From: Candidatus Latescibacterota bacterium | GTDB lineage: Bacteria > JAAXHH01 | Assembly (NCBI GenBank): GCA_022821935.1 | Contig: JAJECR010000304.1 | Location: 1-8,582 of the forward strand | Direction: 5' to 3' | DNA length: 8,582 nt | Part shown: positions 1 to 7,205 of the stretch, piece after piece | Position numbering within the stretch: position 1 is the first letter of the stretch | Layout of the letters: every line of letters begins with the position of its first letter | Notes under the pieces: model-generated | What the model saw: the letters and a program-made list of their open reading frames with translations, nothing else | What the model was told of the DNA's origin: nothing | Databases searched by the model: none | Made by a program: the position numbers and the translations under genes

Positions 1-1086
1 GATGTTCAGTCGGTGCCGCCTTTCGACCTGACGCTGGTACCGCTGGTTTGGGCGGAGGATCCGGATTATTCGGTGGTCACGGAGTCTGAAGGGCTGACGG
101 CGGACGACGCGCTGTTTCGACTGTCCCGCGATCTTTATCCAATAAACGATTTTCAGGTTATCCCACATGAACCGCTGATGGTCTCGTTGGATCCTGTAAA
201 GCCAAACGCCAGAGAGTTGCTCAAAGAGGTCCTGGCGTTAGAGAAAATGGAAGGCAAGGGCGGGCACTACATGGGAATTCTCAGAAACGGCGGTAATGGA
301 GGCAAATACACCGGTGCGTTTCTCTCATCGCTGTGGGACGTCGTAATTGCCCACGAACTAGGCCACAATCTGAGTCTGGGCCATGCACCTTGTGGCAGTC
401 CAGACGGTTTTGACCCATACTATCCTTATCCTGGAGGAAACATAGGCGCATGGGGTTACGATATAATTACAGAGGAACTGGTTAACCCGAACGTGCCCGA
501 TATCATGAGTTATTGCTATCCGCCGGCGTGGATTAGCGATTACCATTTCAATCTGGCCTTGCAATATCGCCAGTCCGAAAGATACATGGATATCATAGCA
601 CCTGATGCCGCCTCGACGGCTACCAGAACGCTTCTTCTCTGGGGAGGGGTTGATGAGTACGGCGGTCTTTCACTTGAGCCGGCTTTCGTGGTTGAATCTC
701 CACCGTCACTACCTGGAGAATCCGGTCCTTATCGTCTTACAGGCGAGAATACGTCAGCCAGGACGCTTTTCGAATTCAGCTTTGAGATCAGCGAACTATC
801 GCATGGAGAGGGCGGGGTATTTGCCTTTACGATACCCTTGCAATCGGACTGGTCAGACAGATTGACGCACATTACACTTTCCGGCCCCGAGGGATTCGTG
901 GAGATGACCAGAGGCGGCGACCGTTCGGCCGCCCTGCTCCTGGATCAGTCTACGGGACAGGTCAGGGGTATTCTTCGAGACTGGCCCGAGCCGGGTACGA
1001 CCGTACAGGGTGCGCGTCGCGTGTTGCCGGAACCGGGACTGGAGGTAATCGTGAGTCAGGGCGTCCCCGGTCCCGTTGACAGGTAG
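1..1086 (+). CDS. Secreted zinc metalloprotease (metzincin, M66/M12-like), 5'-truncated
   Basis: The reading frame is open from base 1, so the N-terminus (signal peptide, any pro-region) lies upstream; a GTG at base 13 is unlikely to be the real start. Counting codons from base 1, the zinc-binding motif HELGHNLSLGH (HExxHxxGxxH) has His118, Glu119, His122 and His128; Glu119 would be the general base. A metzincin Met-turn follows as DIMSYC (Met169), before a WISDYHF stretch. Cys131 (HAPCG) and Cys172 (MSYC) sit just after the zinc site and at the Met-turn and could form a disulfide, which fits an exported enzyme. From about residue 205 to the end there is a beta-rich domain (LLLWGGVDEYGGLSLEPAF onward, then ALLLD and GILRDWPEPG) that I have seen associated with this protease type. 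Expected role: extracellular or periplasmic proteolysis, substrate unknown. The gene ends 104 bp from the convergent kinase gene with no clear terminator. The zinc protease call is firm; the subfamily is less so. Confidence 0.88.
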   Translation, partial: DVQSVPPFDLTLVPLVWAEDPDYSVVTESEGLTADDALFRLSRDLYPINDFQVIPHEPLMVSLDPVKPNARELLKEVLALEKMEGKGGHYMGILRNGGNGGKYTGAFLSSLWDVVIAHELGHNLSLGHAPCGSPDGFDPYYPYPGGNIGAWGYDIITEELVNPNVPDIMSYCYPPAWISDYHFNLALQYRQSERYMDIIAPDAASTATRTLLLWGGVDEYGGLSLEPAFVVESPPSLPGESGPYRLTGENTSARTLFEFSFEISELSHGEGGVFAFTIPLQSDWSDRLTHITLSGPEGFVEMTRGGDRSAALLLDQSTGQVRGILRDWPEPGTTVQGARRVLPEPGLEVIVSQGVPGPVDR

Positions 1087-1190
1087 TGGCGTTAAGCCCA
1101 GGGTATATTGGAATTTACCGAAAGGTAATGCGCAGTGAGTGAAAAACGGAAATTACAACGCGGTGCTCCGCAATCGAAGCGACCCGGGAA

Positions 1191-3533
1191 CTATGCTTCG
1201 CCGGGCCGGATCAAGCAGTAACCGACCCCGCGCACGTTTGAGATGTAGGACGGATCGGCCGCATTGTCGCCGAGCTTTCGCCGCAGGCGCTTGACGATGG
1301 CGCGCACGAGTCTGGCGTCGCCCAGGCCTCGCCGGCCCCAGATATCGCGCAGGAGGGCGTCGTAGGTGGCGATCCGCCCCACGCAGAGCGAGAGCACGCG
1401 CAGTACATCGTACTCGGTCGCCGTCAGCGCCACGGACCGGCCGCCGAGCGTGACCTCACGGCGGCCGTAGTCGATGACAAGGTCCCCAAGCACGAAACGT
1501 TCGGGATTAGCCCGCCGTCGCAGAATCGCTCCGATTCGCGCCGTGAGTTCGGTCGGTGAGAACGGCTTGATGATGTAATCCTCGGCACCGGCCTCCAGGG
1601 CCCGTGCGATCGTCTCGTCGCGGCCGTAACCCGAGATGAAGATGACTGGCAGTGTGGCAAGCTCGGGGACGGTCTGCATAAGCTCGATTCCGTCCGTGTC
1701 GGACAACACGAGGTCAAGCAGGATCAGTTTGGGTTTTTCTGTTTCGATTATGTGCGAGAGTTCGTTGTGTTCAGCCGTGACCAGCACGGAGTAGCCCGTA
1801 TCGGCGAGCGTGTCGCGTACGTACCGAAGCGATTGAGGGTCATCGTCCACAACGAGAATGGGCGTCAACTGACGTCCGTCGACAGGCGGTACGGACGGGC
1901 GTTGGACGGTCCCGGCCGCCGTGTCTTCACTAGCCAGTTCCGCGACCGGTATCGTGAAGGTGAAGCACGTTCCATGACCCAGTCCCGCGCTCTCGGCCCG
2001 GATGCGTCCCCCATGAGCCTCGACCAGCCCTTTGCAGATGGCAAGACCCAACCCTCCGGCCTTACCCGTGTCTTTTTCGGTGCGAGCGTATTTTTGAAAC
2101 AACCTTCCGAGAAGCTCGGGTTCAATACCCCGCCCTTCGTCGGAGACCGCGATCGCGACGTGCACCCCGTCGCGTTCCGCCGAGATGCGGATGGGAGCGG
2201 TTTCCGGAGAATGGCGGGCTGCGTTGGCCAGGAGGTTGTTCACTACTTGCACGAGACGCTGTCTGTCAGCCAGAACCCTGGGCAGGTCGGACGGCAGATC
2301 AATCTGGACGGTGTGTCTGCTGCCGGCGGAAAGAAAGGTGGTGCGTGCCCGGTCTACCAGGACGCCGACGTCCGAGGGCTCGGGATGGACCGACAGCGTG
2401 CCGGCGTTGATGTGCCCCGCATCGAGCAGGTCGCTTATCAGGCTGTCCATGTGGTTGGCCTGCTCGTTGATGATGTGGAAGAATTGCCGGATTTCGGCCG
2501 GGTCCAGCGCCCTTGAGGCATCCAGCACCGTCGTCGCCGATCCCTTGATGGAGGTCAGCGGAGCGCGCAGTTCGTGGCTCACCATGCCGAGGAACTCGGC
2601 CCGAGTCCGTTCCAGATTCAGGACCGGCGACATGTCCTGCATGGTGACCACCAACGAAGCGACCAAACCGTCCTCGCCGCGGATCGGAGTGGCGTTGACG
2701 AGCAGCGTTATGCTGCGCCCGTCGGGTACGGAAAGGACGATCTCCTCGGCCCGCACCGTCTCGGCGCCGCCGAGGACCTGCACCAGCGAGCACTGGTCCA
2801 GCGTAATTTCGCGCCCGTCAGCGAAGCGACAGGTCACCGCCTCGGGAGTGGCCTCCAGTGAACTGCCCGGCATGCGCAGAAATTCCAGTATCCGCTTTGC
2901 CTCCCGGTTCAGCGACGCCGGTTCGCCGGTGCCGGCGTCGAGTACGACGACGCCAATCGGGGAGGTCTCGACCAGCGCTTCCAGGTCGGCCCTCGCGCGC
3001 TGCTCGATACAGTGCGCCCGTGCGTTGACGATCGCTGTCGCCGCCTGCAGGGCAAACAGCACAAGGACCTCCTCGTCGTCGTCCGTGAACTCGTCCCCGT
3101 CCTCCTTCCCGACCAGAAAGAAGTTGCCGATGTGCAAGTCGCGGTGGCGCAATGGCGTGCCCAGGAAGCTCCCGGCAGGCAGCCTGTCGGCGGAAAAGCC
3201 GATTAGGCGCACGTAGTCTGGCAGGTCCGAAAGCCTCAGTGGTCCCTGTTGATCCCGGAAGTGCTCGAAGAGACGGGGCCCATCGGACCACTCCGTCATG
3301 CGGTGGTGTTCAAGCTCGGTGAGGCCGGAAGTGACGAAGTCCTGGGGGTCGCCTGTTTCGTCGGTGGTGACTATGGCGCCGTAGCGCGCCCCGGTGAGGA
3401 CCCTGGCGCTCTCCGCGATCTCATTGAGCGCGGTCTCCAGGTCCAGGCTCGCGCTGATGCGCAGGCTCGCCGTACAAAGCGCGGAGACGCGCGCACGCAA
3501 CACCTCGATCTCGCGTCTCGGATCATCGTACAT
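1191..3533 (-). CDS. Single-polypeptide two-component system: GAF-PAS-HisKA-HATPase-REC-OmpR-type winged helix
   Basis: A 780-residue soluble protein without membrane segments (numbering from the ATG at 3533). In order: a short N-terminal helix; a GAF domain (about 20-175); a PAS-like domain (about 183-305); HisKA with H-box MVSHELRAPL, phospho-accepting His320; HATPase_c with N-box VNNLLANAARHS (Asn437), G1 DEGRGI (465-470) and G2 GGLGLAI (493-499); a receiver domain (about 558-672) with acidic pocket Asp563-565, phospho-acceptor Asp607, Ser634 and Lys656; and a Trans_Reg_C winged helix (about 680-776, ending NVRGVGYCL). All catalytic residues are present. The expected chain is ligand or redox sensing by GAF/PAS, autophosphorylation of His320, transfer to Asp607 of the fused receiver, then DNA binding, with no separate regulator or HPt needed. 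Start choice: the frame extends to a GTG at 3563, but an AGGAGG (3548-3553) lies inside that extension. The start is therefore TTG 3539 (8-nt spacing) or ATG 3533 (14-nt). Domain calls are confident; signal and targets are unknown. Confidence 0.93.
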   Translation of the reverse strand: MYDDPRREIEVLRARVSALCTASLRISASLDLETALNEIAESARVLTGARYGAIVTTDETGDPQDFVTSGLTELEHHRMTEWSDGPRLFEHFRDQQGPLRLSDLPDYVRLIGFSADRLPAGSFLGTPLRHRDLHIGNFFLVGKEDGDEFTDDDEEVLVLFALQAATAIVNARAHCIEQRARADLEALVETSPIGVVVLDAGTGEPASLNREAKRILEFLRMPGSSLEATPEAVTCRFADGREITLDQCSLVQVLGGAETVRAEEIVLSVPDGRSITLLVNATPIRGEDGLVASLVVTMQDMSPVLNLERTRAEFLGMVSHELRAPLTSIKGSATTVLDASRALDPAEIRQFFHIINEQANHMDSLISDLLDAGHINAGTLSVHPEPSDVGVLVDRARTTFLSAGSRHTVQIDLPSDLPRVLADRQRLVQVVNNLLANAARHSPETAPIRISAERDGVHVAIAVSDEGRGIEPELLGRLFQKYARTEKDTGKAGGLGLAICKGLVEAHGGRIRAESAGLGHGTCFTFTIPVAELASEDTAAGTVQRPSVPPVDGRQLTPILVVDDDPQSLRYVRDTLADTGYSVLVTAEHNELSHIIETEKPKLILLDLVLSDTDGIELMQTVPELATLPVIFISGYGRDETIARALEAGAEDYIIKPFSPTELTARIGAILRRRANPERFVLGDLVIDYGRREVTLGGRSVALTATEYDVLRVLSLCVGRIATYDALLRDIWGRRGLGDARLVRAIVKRLRRKLGDNAADPSYISNVRGVGYCLIRPGEA

Positions 3534-3547
3534 GCTCAACTGTCTGT

Positions 3548-3553
3548 CCTCCT
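3548..3553 (-). promoter_or_regulatory. Shine-Dalgarno AGGAGG of the hybrid kinase gene
   Basis: On the minus strand the sequence reads AGGAGG, eight bases, then TTGAGCATG. The consensus ribosome binding site is placed best for the TTG at 3539, while the ATG at 3533 is 14 bases away. It rules against the upstream GTG at 3563, whose translation would run through this site. TTG against ATG cannot be settled here; the difference is two residues. Confidence 0.7.
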
Positions 3554-3559
3554 GCCAAC

Positions 3560-3571
3560 GCACACGTGTGC
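3560..3571. promoter_or_regulatory. Perfect 12-bp palindrome GCACACGTGTGC, candidate operator
   Basis: The sequence GCACACGTGTGC is identical to its reverse complement and begins six bases upstream of the kinase gene's AGGAGG. It could be a dimeric DNA-binding site for autoregulation, or could fold in the mRNA leader next to the ribosome binding site. OmpR-family regulators more often bind direct repeats, so the fused winged helix is not an obvious ligand. Only the palindrome is seen; function is inferred. Confidence 0.35.
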
Positions 3572-3710
3572 ATCTGGCTCAGTTCATCCGCAAGACAAAC
3601 CGTCCACTCTGCGGATCGGATTCGTTTCGGGCCGTCCGCGAAGAACTCGGATGCAGTTTCATCCTCGCCGAGCGGCATAAAATCGCGCAATTATCTTCTT
3701 GTATTGTCTT

Positions 3711-3716
3711 ATTATA
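3711..3716 (-). promoter_or_regulatory. Candidate -10 box (TATAAT) for the kinase gene
   Basis: The minus strand reads TATAAT, a perfect sigma70-type -10 hexamer, in AT-rich sequence about 180 bases upstream of the kinase start. No good -35 hexamer stands 16-18 bases upstream (TCAAGA is the best-placed one), so this is only half a promoter. If real, the mRNA would carry a leader of about 165 nt containing the palindrome at 3560-3571. Confidence 0.3.
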
Positions 3717-3825
3717 CGTTCTGTTCATGTAAATCTTGATATTTCCTCATTCCTGTTGTTTTTCTGTATTCGGAACCTCTGCCTGTACCAACCTCCCAGT
3801 GGCGGGTTTACTGTCATTTAACGGC

Positions 3826-3854
3826 TTGTGATCCGGTGTGCATGGTTGTAAAAT
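3826..3854 (+). promoter_or_regulatory. Candidate sigma70-type promoter for the large exported protein gene
   Basis: TTGTGA (3826-3831, four of six matches to TTGACA) is followed after exactly 17 bases by TAAAAT (3849-3854, five of six matches to TATAAT). Transcription would begin near 3861, giving a leader of about 30 nt before the ATG at 3893. This supports that ATG over the GTG at 3836 or ATG at 3842, both of which lie upstream of the predicted transcription start. The hexamers are imperfect and unverified. Confidence 0.45.
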
Positions 3855-3892
3855 GGTATGTCGGTCGGCAACATCGCCCGGGGTTGAATACC

Positions 3893-6484
3893 ATGCGAAT
3901 AAAACTGATTGTCTTCCTGATTGTCTTCCTGGCGCCGTATCAGTCCTCGATCGCACGGTCGTCGAGTCCGGAAGCGGCGATCTCTAAGCAAACGGGCACG
4001 GAGCAATCTCCCGCGCGTCAGGAGGCCGCCGTTCAAAAAGACGAAAACGGCAGTCCCCGCCTGCTCATCGTCGACTACGCCATGGCCTACGCGGAAGAGA
4101 ACACCGGGATGATCCGGGCGTTCTCGGAAGCGGGTTTCGACATCGATTACCGGCCGTATTATCCGGCCATGGTGGAACGGGACGCCCGAGTCTACGACGT
4201 CATCGTGCTGCTGGGCGGCGGCAATCCCGGCATGAGTATTCAGGAAGTGGACCTGGCCATCAACTTCGTTTCGAGGGGAAAAGTGCTTGTTTTGGCGATG
4301 CCGTCCGACGGTCCCTACGGTGAACGGAGAAAGGTCAATCCCGGTGTGCACGACCGGTACCAGTTCAATGAGGTCCTGGCCCGCCTGAACATCAACCTGC
4401 ACGCCCTGAACGCCGATCATGAAACCAGTCCCGTTCTGAATCCCGTGATATTCTTCGAACCCGCCGACGGCCATCCAGTCGCACGGGACCTGAACGGGAC
4501 CGTGGCGTTCCGCGCCGGCACCCGCCTGCTTGTGGGCGCCGCCGCCATGCCGCTGCTCGTGGAGCCGGAAGCGCTTGGAGAGAAACTAGAGGCGCCGCCG
4601 GAAGAAGAACCCGAGTACCGTATCGTCCGGCGCACCCTGCGCATCCAGCCGTCCGATGCCATTGCCGGGGAGGATGTCGAATTGCTGTTGCGCGGCAACC
4701 AGGAACTGCGGGCGAGCCTGTACTACCGGAACAGGGAACGGCCCACGCCGTCGGACTGGAACACGGCCAGATTCAAAGGCAGGGTGGAAGGCGTTTCCGA
4801 AGCGAAAGACACGTTGACCGTGCGCATGCCCGGAAACCGCTGGGGATCCGAATACGCACTGGTCGGCGTTCCGGTGGAAATCATCGCCGCCGCTTTCGCC
4901 GACCGGGAGATCCGGGAAGAGATCCGGTCCGAGGAAGATCTCGATTCCATGCGGGACGACGAGGAGACCTTCGGCCGTATGGCGGTAGCGGCCGCGGGAA
5001 GGACCAGCCGTTTGAACAAGGGCTTCGTCCTGGCCGTTGACCGCGAGGTGCTAACCGGTCTTGGCAGGCCCCTGCCGCCTCTCGGCATCGGTCCGGTGGA
5101 CCCAGGCCTCGAAGGGCTGGGAGGTTTTCTGGGTGGGCTCGCGCGGTACGTCCGCACGCTGGCCGATTCTCCCGGGGAATGGTCCCCCGACCACGACTAT
5201 CCCACGGCCCAGATGCCCGGAAACCGGAAACCCGATATACCCCTTAACAACATTTCCATTTTGACAGTAGTGCCCGAACGAGTCCGGGTGATCCGCGGTG
5301 CGTCGTCCGGTACGGGCGCCGGTCCGGTCACCGGCTCAATCGCCAACTCCGGTGCCGAACCAGGTTCAAGCCCCGGCTCCAACCCAGGTCGAGGCACCCA
5401 AACAGACGCGGGTCTCGCTTCCGACACAGCAGATGCCGTCCCGCTCCGCGGCGTATGGGATTTCGTCGCCCGCCGGCATGAACACGTTGCCGAACTCGCC
5501 GGCATGTTGCCCGGCCTCGGGATGGATTTCCTGTGGACCGTGGCCCCGGCCGCCAGTTACACCGGGGGTACCGCGATGACAGGCGATGTGCGATTCGAAT
5601 CGTGGGTTCTCCCGATCACGAATCGCCTGGCCGGAACGGCGACGGCCTGGTACGCCGGTATCAGCGCCCCTCGCGAGCGCGAGATCGCCGGCGCCTACAC
5701 GGCCGCCCGTGACGCTCGCGGGGAAGCCGTTGGGCTGCCCTCGCGACTAGACATGGCCTACCTGAACCGCCACCTCTTCGAGCCCGCCCGCGCCATCGCC
5801 CGGAACAGCCGCGGCCGGAGCGTCCTGCAGGCCATCGTGCACGACTGGGAGCCCCATATCACCCGGCCGCTGGAAGCCTATGCCGAGACCGACGTCTTCG
5901 ACGACCTGCATTTCCGGTACTTCATCCGCCATCTCGTCAGGAACGGCCTATACCACGGTGAAGAATTCAAGTCACTCATGGGGCTGGACCGGGAAAACCG
6001 GTTCGAGTGGCTGCTGAAGTCGGGATACCTCGAGACCTACCTCCAGATCCAGGAAACCAACGCTGGACGCCTCGGCAAGCTGTACCGGCAGTCCATGGAT
6101 GAGATCAACCCCGGACTGAGCCACGGCGCCTTCGTCCGCTCCCTGCGGCCGAACTGGTTTCACCTGGGCTTCTGGCGAGGCGCCGGCACCCCGGAACGCC
6201 CCTTCCTCGTGTTCTCCTACGAACGGCCTCGGGACTGGCATGCGCGCTTTTTGCGCGACAGGGGTATCTTCGCCCGTGTGATCCCCGTCGGACTGCTGGG
6301 CCTTATGGACGACGCGGACATGGAGGATCTCCTCCGAAAGGCCTCCGAACGACACGGCTTCGCGCTTGAGCGAGGCATCTGGCTCGCCGCCGAGCCTGGC
6401 GAAGAGTCGGGGCTGAACACGCCTCCCGAGGGCATGACGCGGGAAGCGTTGCAGGATGCGATTCGGAAGGTCGGTGGGGAGTAG
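3893..6484 (+). CDS. Large exported protein: GATase-1-like (ThuA/DUF4350-like) N-terminal domain plus unrecognised C-terminal domain
   Basis: An 863-residue protein starting at the ATG that opens a signal peptide (MRIKLIVFLIVFLAP, probable cleavage after Ala21, S-I-A). The frame reaches a GTG at 3836, but that would add a polar tail before the signal and precedes the promoter candidate. Residues about 55-217 look like a Rossmann-type glutamine-amidotransferase-like fold: LLIVDYAMAY strand, RVYDVIVLLGGGN (strand and turn), GKVLVLAMPSD, then RYQFNEVLARLNI as in ThuA/DUF4350 proteins. The turn where a catalytic Cys would sit reads GGGN (108-111) and the whole protein lacks cysteine, so it is not an active amidotransferase. 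A middle region of about 245-465 includes an acidic stretch (about 341-361). A Gly/Ser/Pro/Thr-rich linker (about 470-507) leads to a C-terminal domain (about 519-834) rich in Trp, Tyr and Arg that might be a sugar- or polymer-acting enzyme, but I do not recognise it. Probably monocistronic; function unknown. Confidence 0.85.
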   Translation: MRIKLIVFLIVFLAPYQSSIARSSSPEAAISKQTGTEQSPARQEAAVQKDENGSPRLLIVDYAMAYAEENTGMIRAFSEAGFDIDYRPYYPAMVERDARVYDVIVLLGGGNPGMSIQEVDLAINFVSRGKVLVLAMPSDGPYGERRKVNPGVHDRYQFNEVLARLNINLHALNADHETSPVLNPVIFFEPADGHPVARDLNGTVAFRAGTRLLVGAAAMPLLVEPEALGEKLEAPPEEEPEYRIVRRTLRIQPSDAIAGEDVELLLRGNQELRASLYYRNRERPTPSDWNTARFKGRVEGVSEAKDTLTVRMPGNRWGSEYALVGVPVEIIAAAFADREIREEIRSEEDLDSMRDDEETFGRMAVAAAGRTSRLNKGFVLAVDREVLTGLGRPLPPLGIGPVDPGLEGLGGFLGGLARYVRTLADSPGEWSPDHDYPTAQMPGNRKPDIPLNNISILTVVPERVRVIRGASSGTGAGPVTGSIANSGAEPGSSPGSNPGRGTQTDAGLASDTADAVPLRGVWDFVARRHEHVAELAGMLPGLGMDFLWTVAPAASYTGGTAMTGDVRFESWVLPITNRLAGTATAWYAGISAPREREIAGAYTAARDARGEAVGLPSRLDMAYLNRHLFEPARAIARNSRGRSVLQAIVHDWEPHITRPLEAYAETDVFDDLHFRYFIRHLVRNGLYHGEEFKSLMGLDRENRFEWLLKSGYLETYLQIQETNAGRLGKLYRQSMDEINPGLSHGAFVRSLRPNWFHLGFWRGAGTPERPFLVFSYERPRDWHARFLRDRGIFARVIPVGLLGLMDDADMEDLLRKASERHGFALERGIWLAAEPGEESGLNTPPEGMTREALQDAIRKVGGE

Positions 6485-6539
6485 GAGCGGCGCGAGACTC
6501 GAATCAATTCAAAATTACATCAGCAGTCAGCAATGTGGA

Positions 6540-6569
6540 CGCCCGGTGGTTCGATCGCCGGGCGTTTTT
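6540..6569 (+). terminator. Rho-independent terminator after the large exported protein gene
   Basis: A 7-bp GC stem CGCCCGG (6540-6546) / CCGGGCG (6558-6564) with an 11-base loop is followed by TTTTT, then GG and TTTT. It starts 55 bp after the stop codon and separates this gene from the peptide operon. Confidence 0.88.
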
Positions 6570-6574
6570 GGTTT

Positions 6575-6904
6575 TGGGTCGGTAAATAAAGATTATGTGC
6601 GAGAAACCCGAGGTCGCTTGGACTAATCCCTTCAGACCGCGCGGCAGTTACTGGATTCATTTTCAACATCAGGTCGAGTCCCCGTTTTAAGATTGATACA
6701 AGCTCTCGGAACTGCGCACTCCGAGACCCGTAACCGAGTTCCCTGGCAAACTGAGCAGAGAATGAGGTCCGTATCGAAGCAGAACAGAACGGCGGATGGA
6801 GTCTGAATCGAGAGAGGAAAGGAGGCTAACGGCATTACAAAGACGTTCGAAGAATAAACCGCACAAATCCGATCAAATCAACAAATCGAGGAGTACCGAT
6901 CATC
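6575..6904 (+). other. Non-coding leader/spacer upstream of the peptide operon
   Basis: About 330 bp with no convincing gene. It can hold two mutually exclusive hairpins: TCTCGGA (6704-6710) with TCCGAGA (6720-6726), 9-base loop, or GGAACT (6708-6713) with AGTTCC (6737-6742). A strong Shine-Dalgarno-like AAAGGAGG (6818-6825) has no ATG, GTG or TTG at usable distance (an ATT is 8 bases on, giving only a seven-codon frame). The last 70 bases are A-rich and lead to GAGGAG (6888-6893), the ribosome binding site of the peptide gene, 11 bases before its ATG. I found no clear promoter hexamer pair, although the preceding terminator implies that one must exist here. Confidence 0.5.
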
Positions 6905-7189
6905 ATGAAAAAACTCATTCTTTCCGTGTTCATGTTCGCCCTGATCGCGGGCGCAAGCGTCAATACAACGGCCAACGTACCGCTGGCTGAAACTCCTGTA
7001 ATCGCAACGTCGCCGAACCTTGCCTACTGTTTGTGGGGTTCCCAAGCAGCCATGGTCGGCGGTGTTGCATTGGGTGGACTGGCTGGTGGTGGAACAATTG
7101 GTTGGCTGACAGCAGCCGGGTATGGTCTTGTGGCCAGCGTTGGCATTGGAACAGGTGTTGGCGCCGTATTAATAGGTGCTGGTATCTAA
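6905..7189 (+). CDS. Small secreted glycine-rich hydrophobic peptide, bacteriocin-like precursor
   Basis: 94 residues, ATG preceded by GAGGAG at 11 bases. The start MKKLILSVFMFALIAGASVNTTA is a Sec-type signal peptide with probable cleavage after Ala23 (T-T-A). A short polar stretch (to about residue 38) is followed by residues 39-94, made almost wholly of Gly, Ala, Val, Leu and Ile with a few aromatic residues: 17 of residues 45-94 are Gly, with several GxG and GxxxG spacings, one Cys (Cys42), and no charged residue after Glu29. It ends in a hydrophobic AVLIGAGI. That is the look of a membrane-inserting peptide. With a SpoIIM/DUF95 gene immediately downstream, it fits the precursor of a circular-bacteriocin-like peptide, though most characterised ones are cationic and lack a Sec signal of this kind. 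Alternatives are a pore-forming class II-like peptide or an envelope-spanning structural peptide. That it is a real gene is well supported; function is inferred from context. Confidence 0.72.
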   Translation: MKKLILSVFMFALIAGASVNTTANVPLAETPVIATSPNLAYCLWGSQAAMVGGVALGGLAGGGTIGWLTAAGYGLVASVGIGTGVGAVLIGAGI

Positions 7190-7205
7190 TAACCCGGTCA
7201 GCACG

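Larger units (their letters stand above)
3534..3892. other. Divergent intergenic regulatory region
   Basis: About 360 bp separate the divergent kinase and exported-protein genes. Besides the separately listed ribosome binding site, palindrome and promoter candidates, it holds a 6-bp inverted repeat TCCGCA (3587-3592) / TGCGGA (3610-3615). The stretch from about 3670 to 3830 is visibly more AT-rich than the flanking genes, as expected for promoters. I see no credible gene: open frames here lack a ribosome binding site or recognisable protein features. Confidence 0.6.

Noticed and set aside
1115..1128. Hairpin TTACC-GAAA-GGTAA after the protease gene, as a terminator
   Set aside because: Only a 5-bp AT-rich stem with no T tract on the plus strand; likewise GCGG/CCGC near 1160 lacks an adjacent T tract on either strand. 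No terminator is called in this convergent gap.
1752..2516. Plus-strand 254-codon frame (and 2185-3216, 343 codons) opposite the kinase gene
   Set aside because: Antisense frames that stay open because of the GC-rich kinase codons; the kinase frame carries all domain motifs.
3836..3892. Extension of the exported protein to the GTG at 3836
   Set aside because: It would place 19 polar residues before an evident signal peptide and start upstream of the best promoter candidate.
6669..6685. tRNA-like fragment (AGGTCGAGTCCCC resembling a T-arm)
   Set aside because: No matching acceptor, D or anticodon arms nearby, so chance resemblance.
6632..6835. Minus-strand 67-codon open frame in the spacer (Cys-containing)
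   Set aside because: No ribosome binding site before its ATG, no recognisable protein features, and it lies in what looks like the leader of the peptide operon.
6796..6990. Plus-strand 64-codon basic frame overlapping the peptide start
   Set aside because: No ribosome binding site and a strongly skewed Lys/Arg/His composition. It overlaps the signal-peptide-bearing gene in another frame, so it is a shadow.
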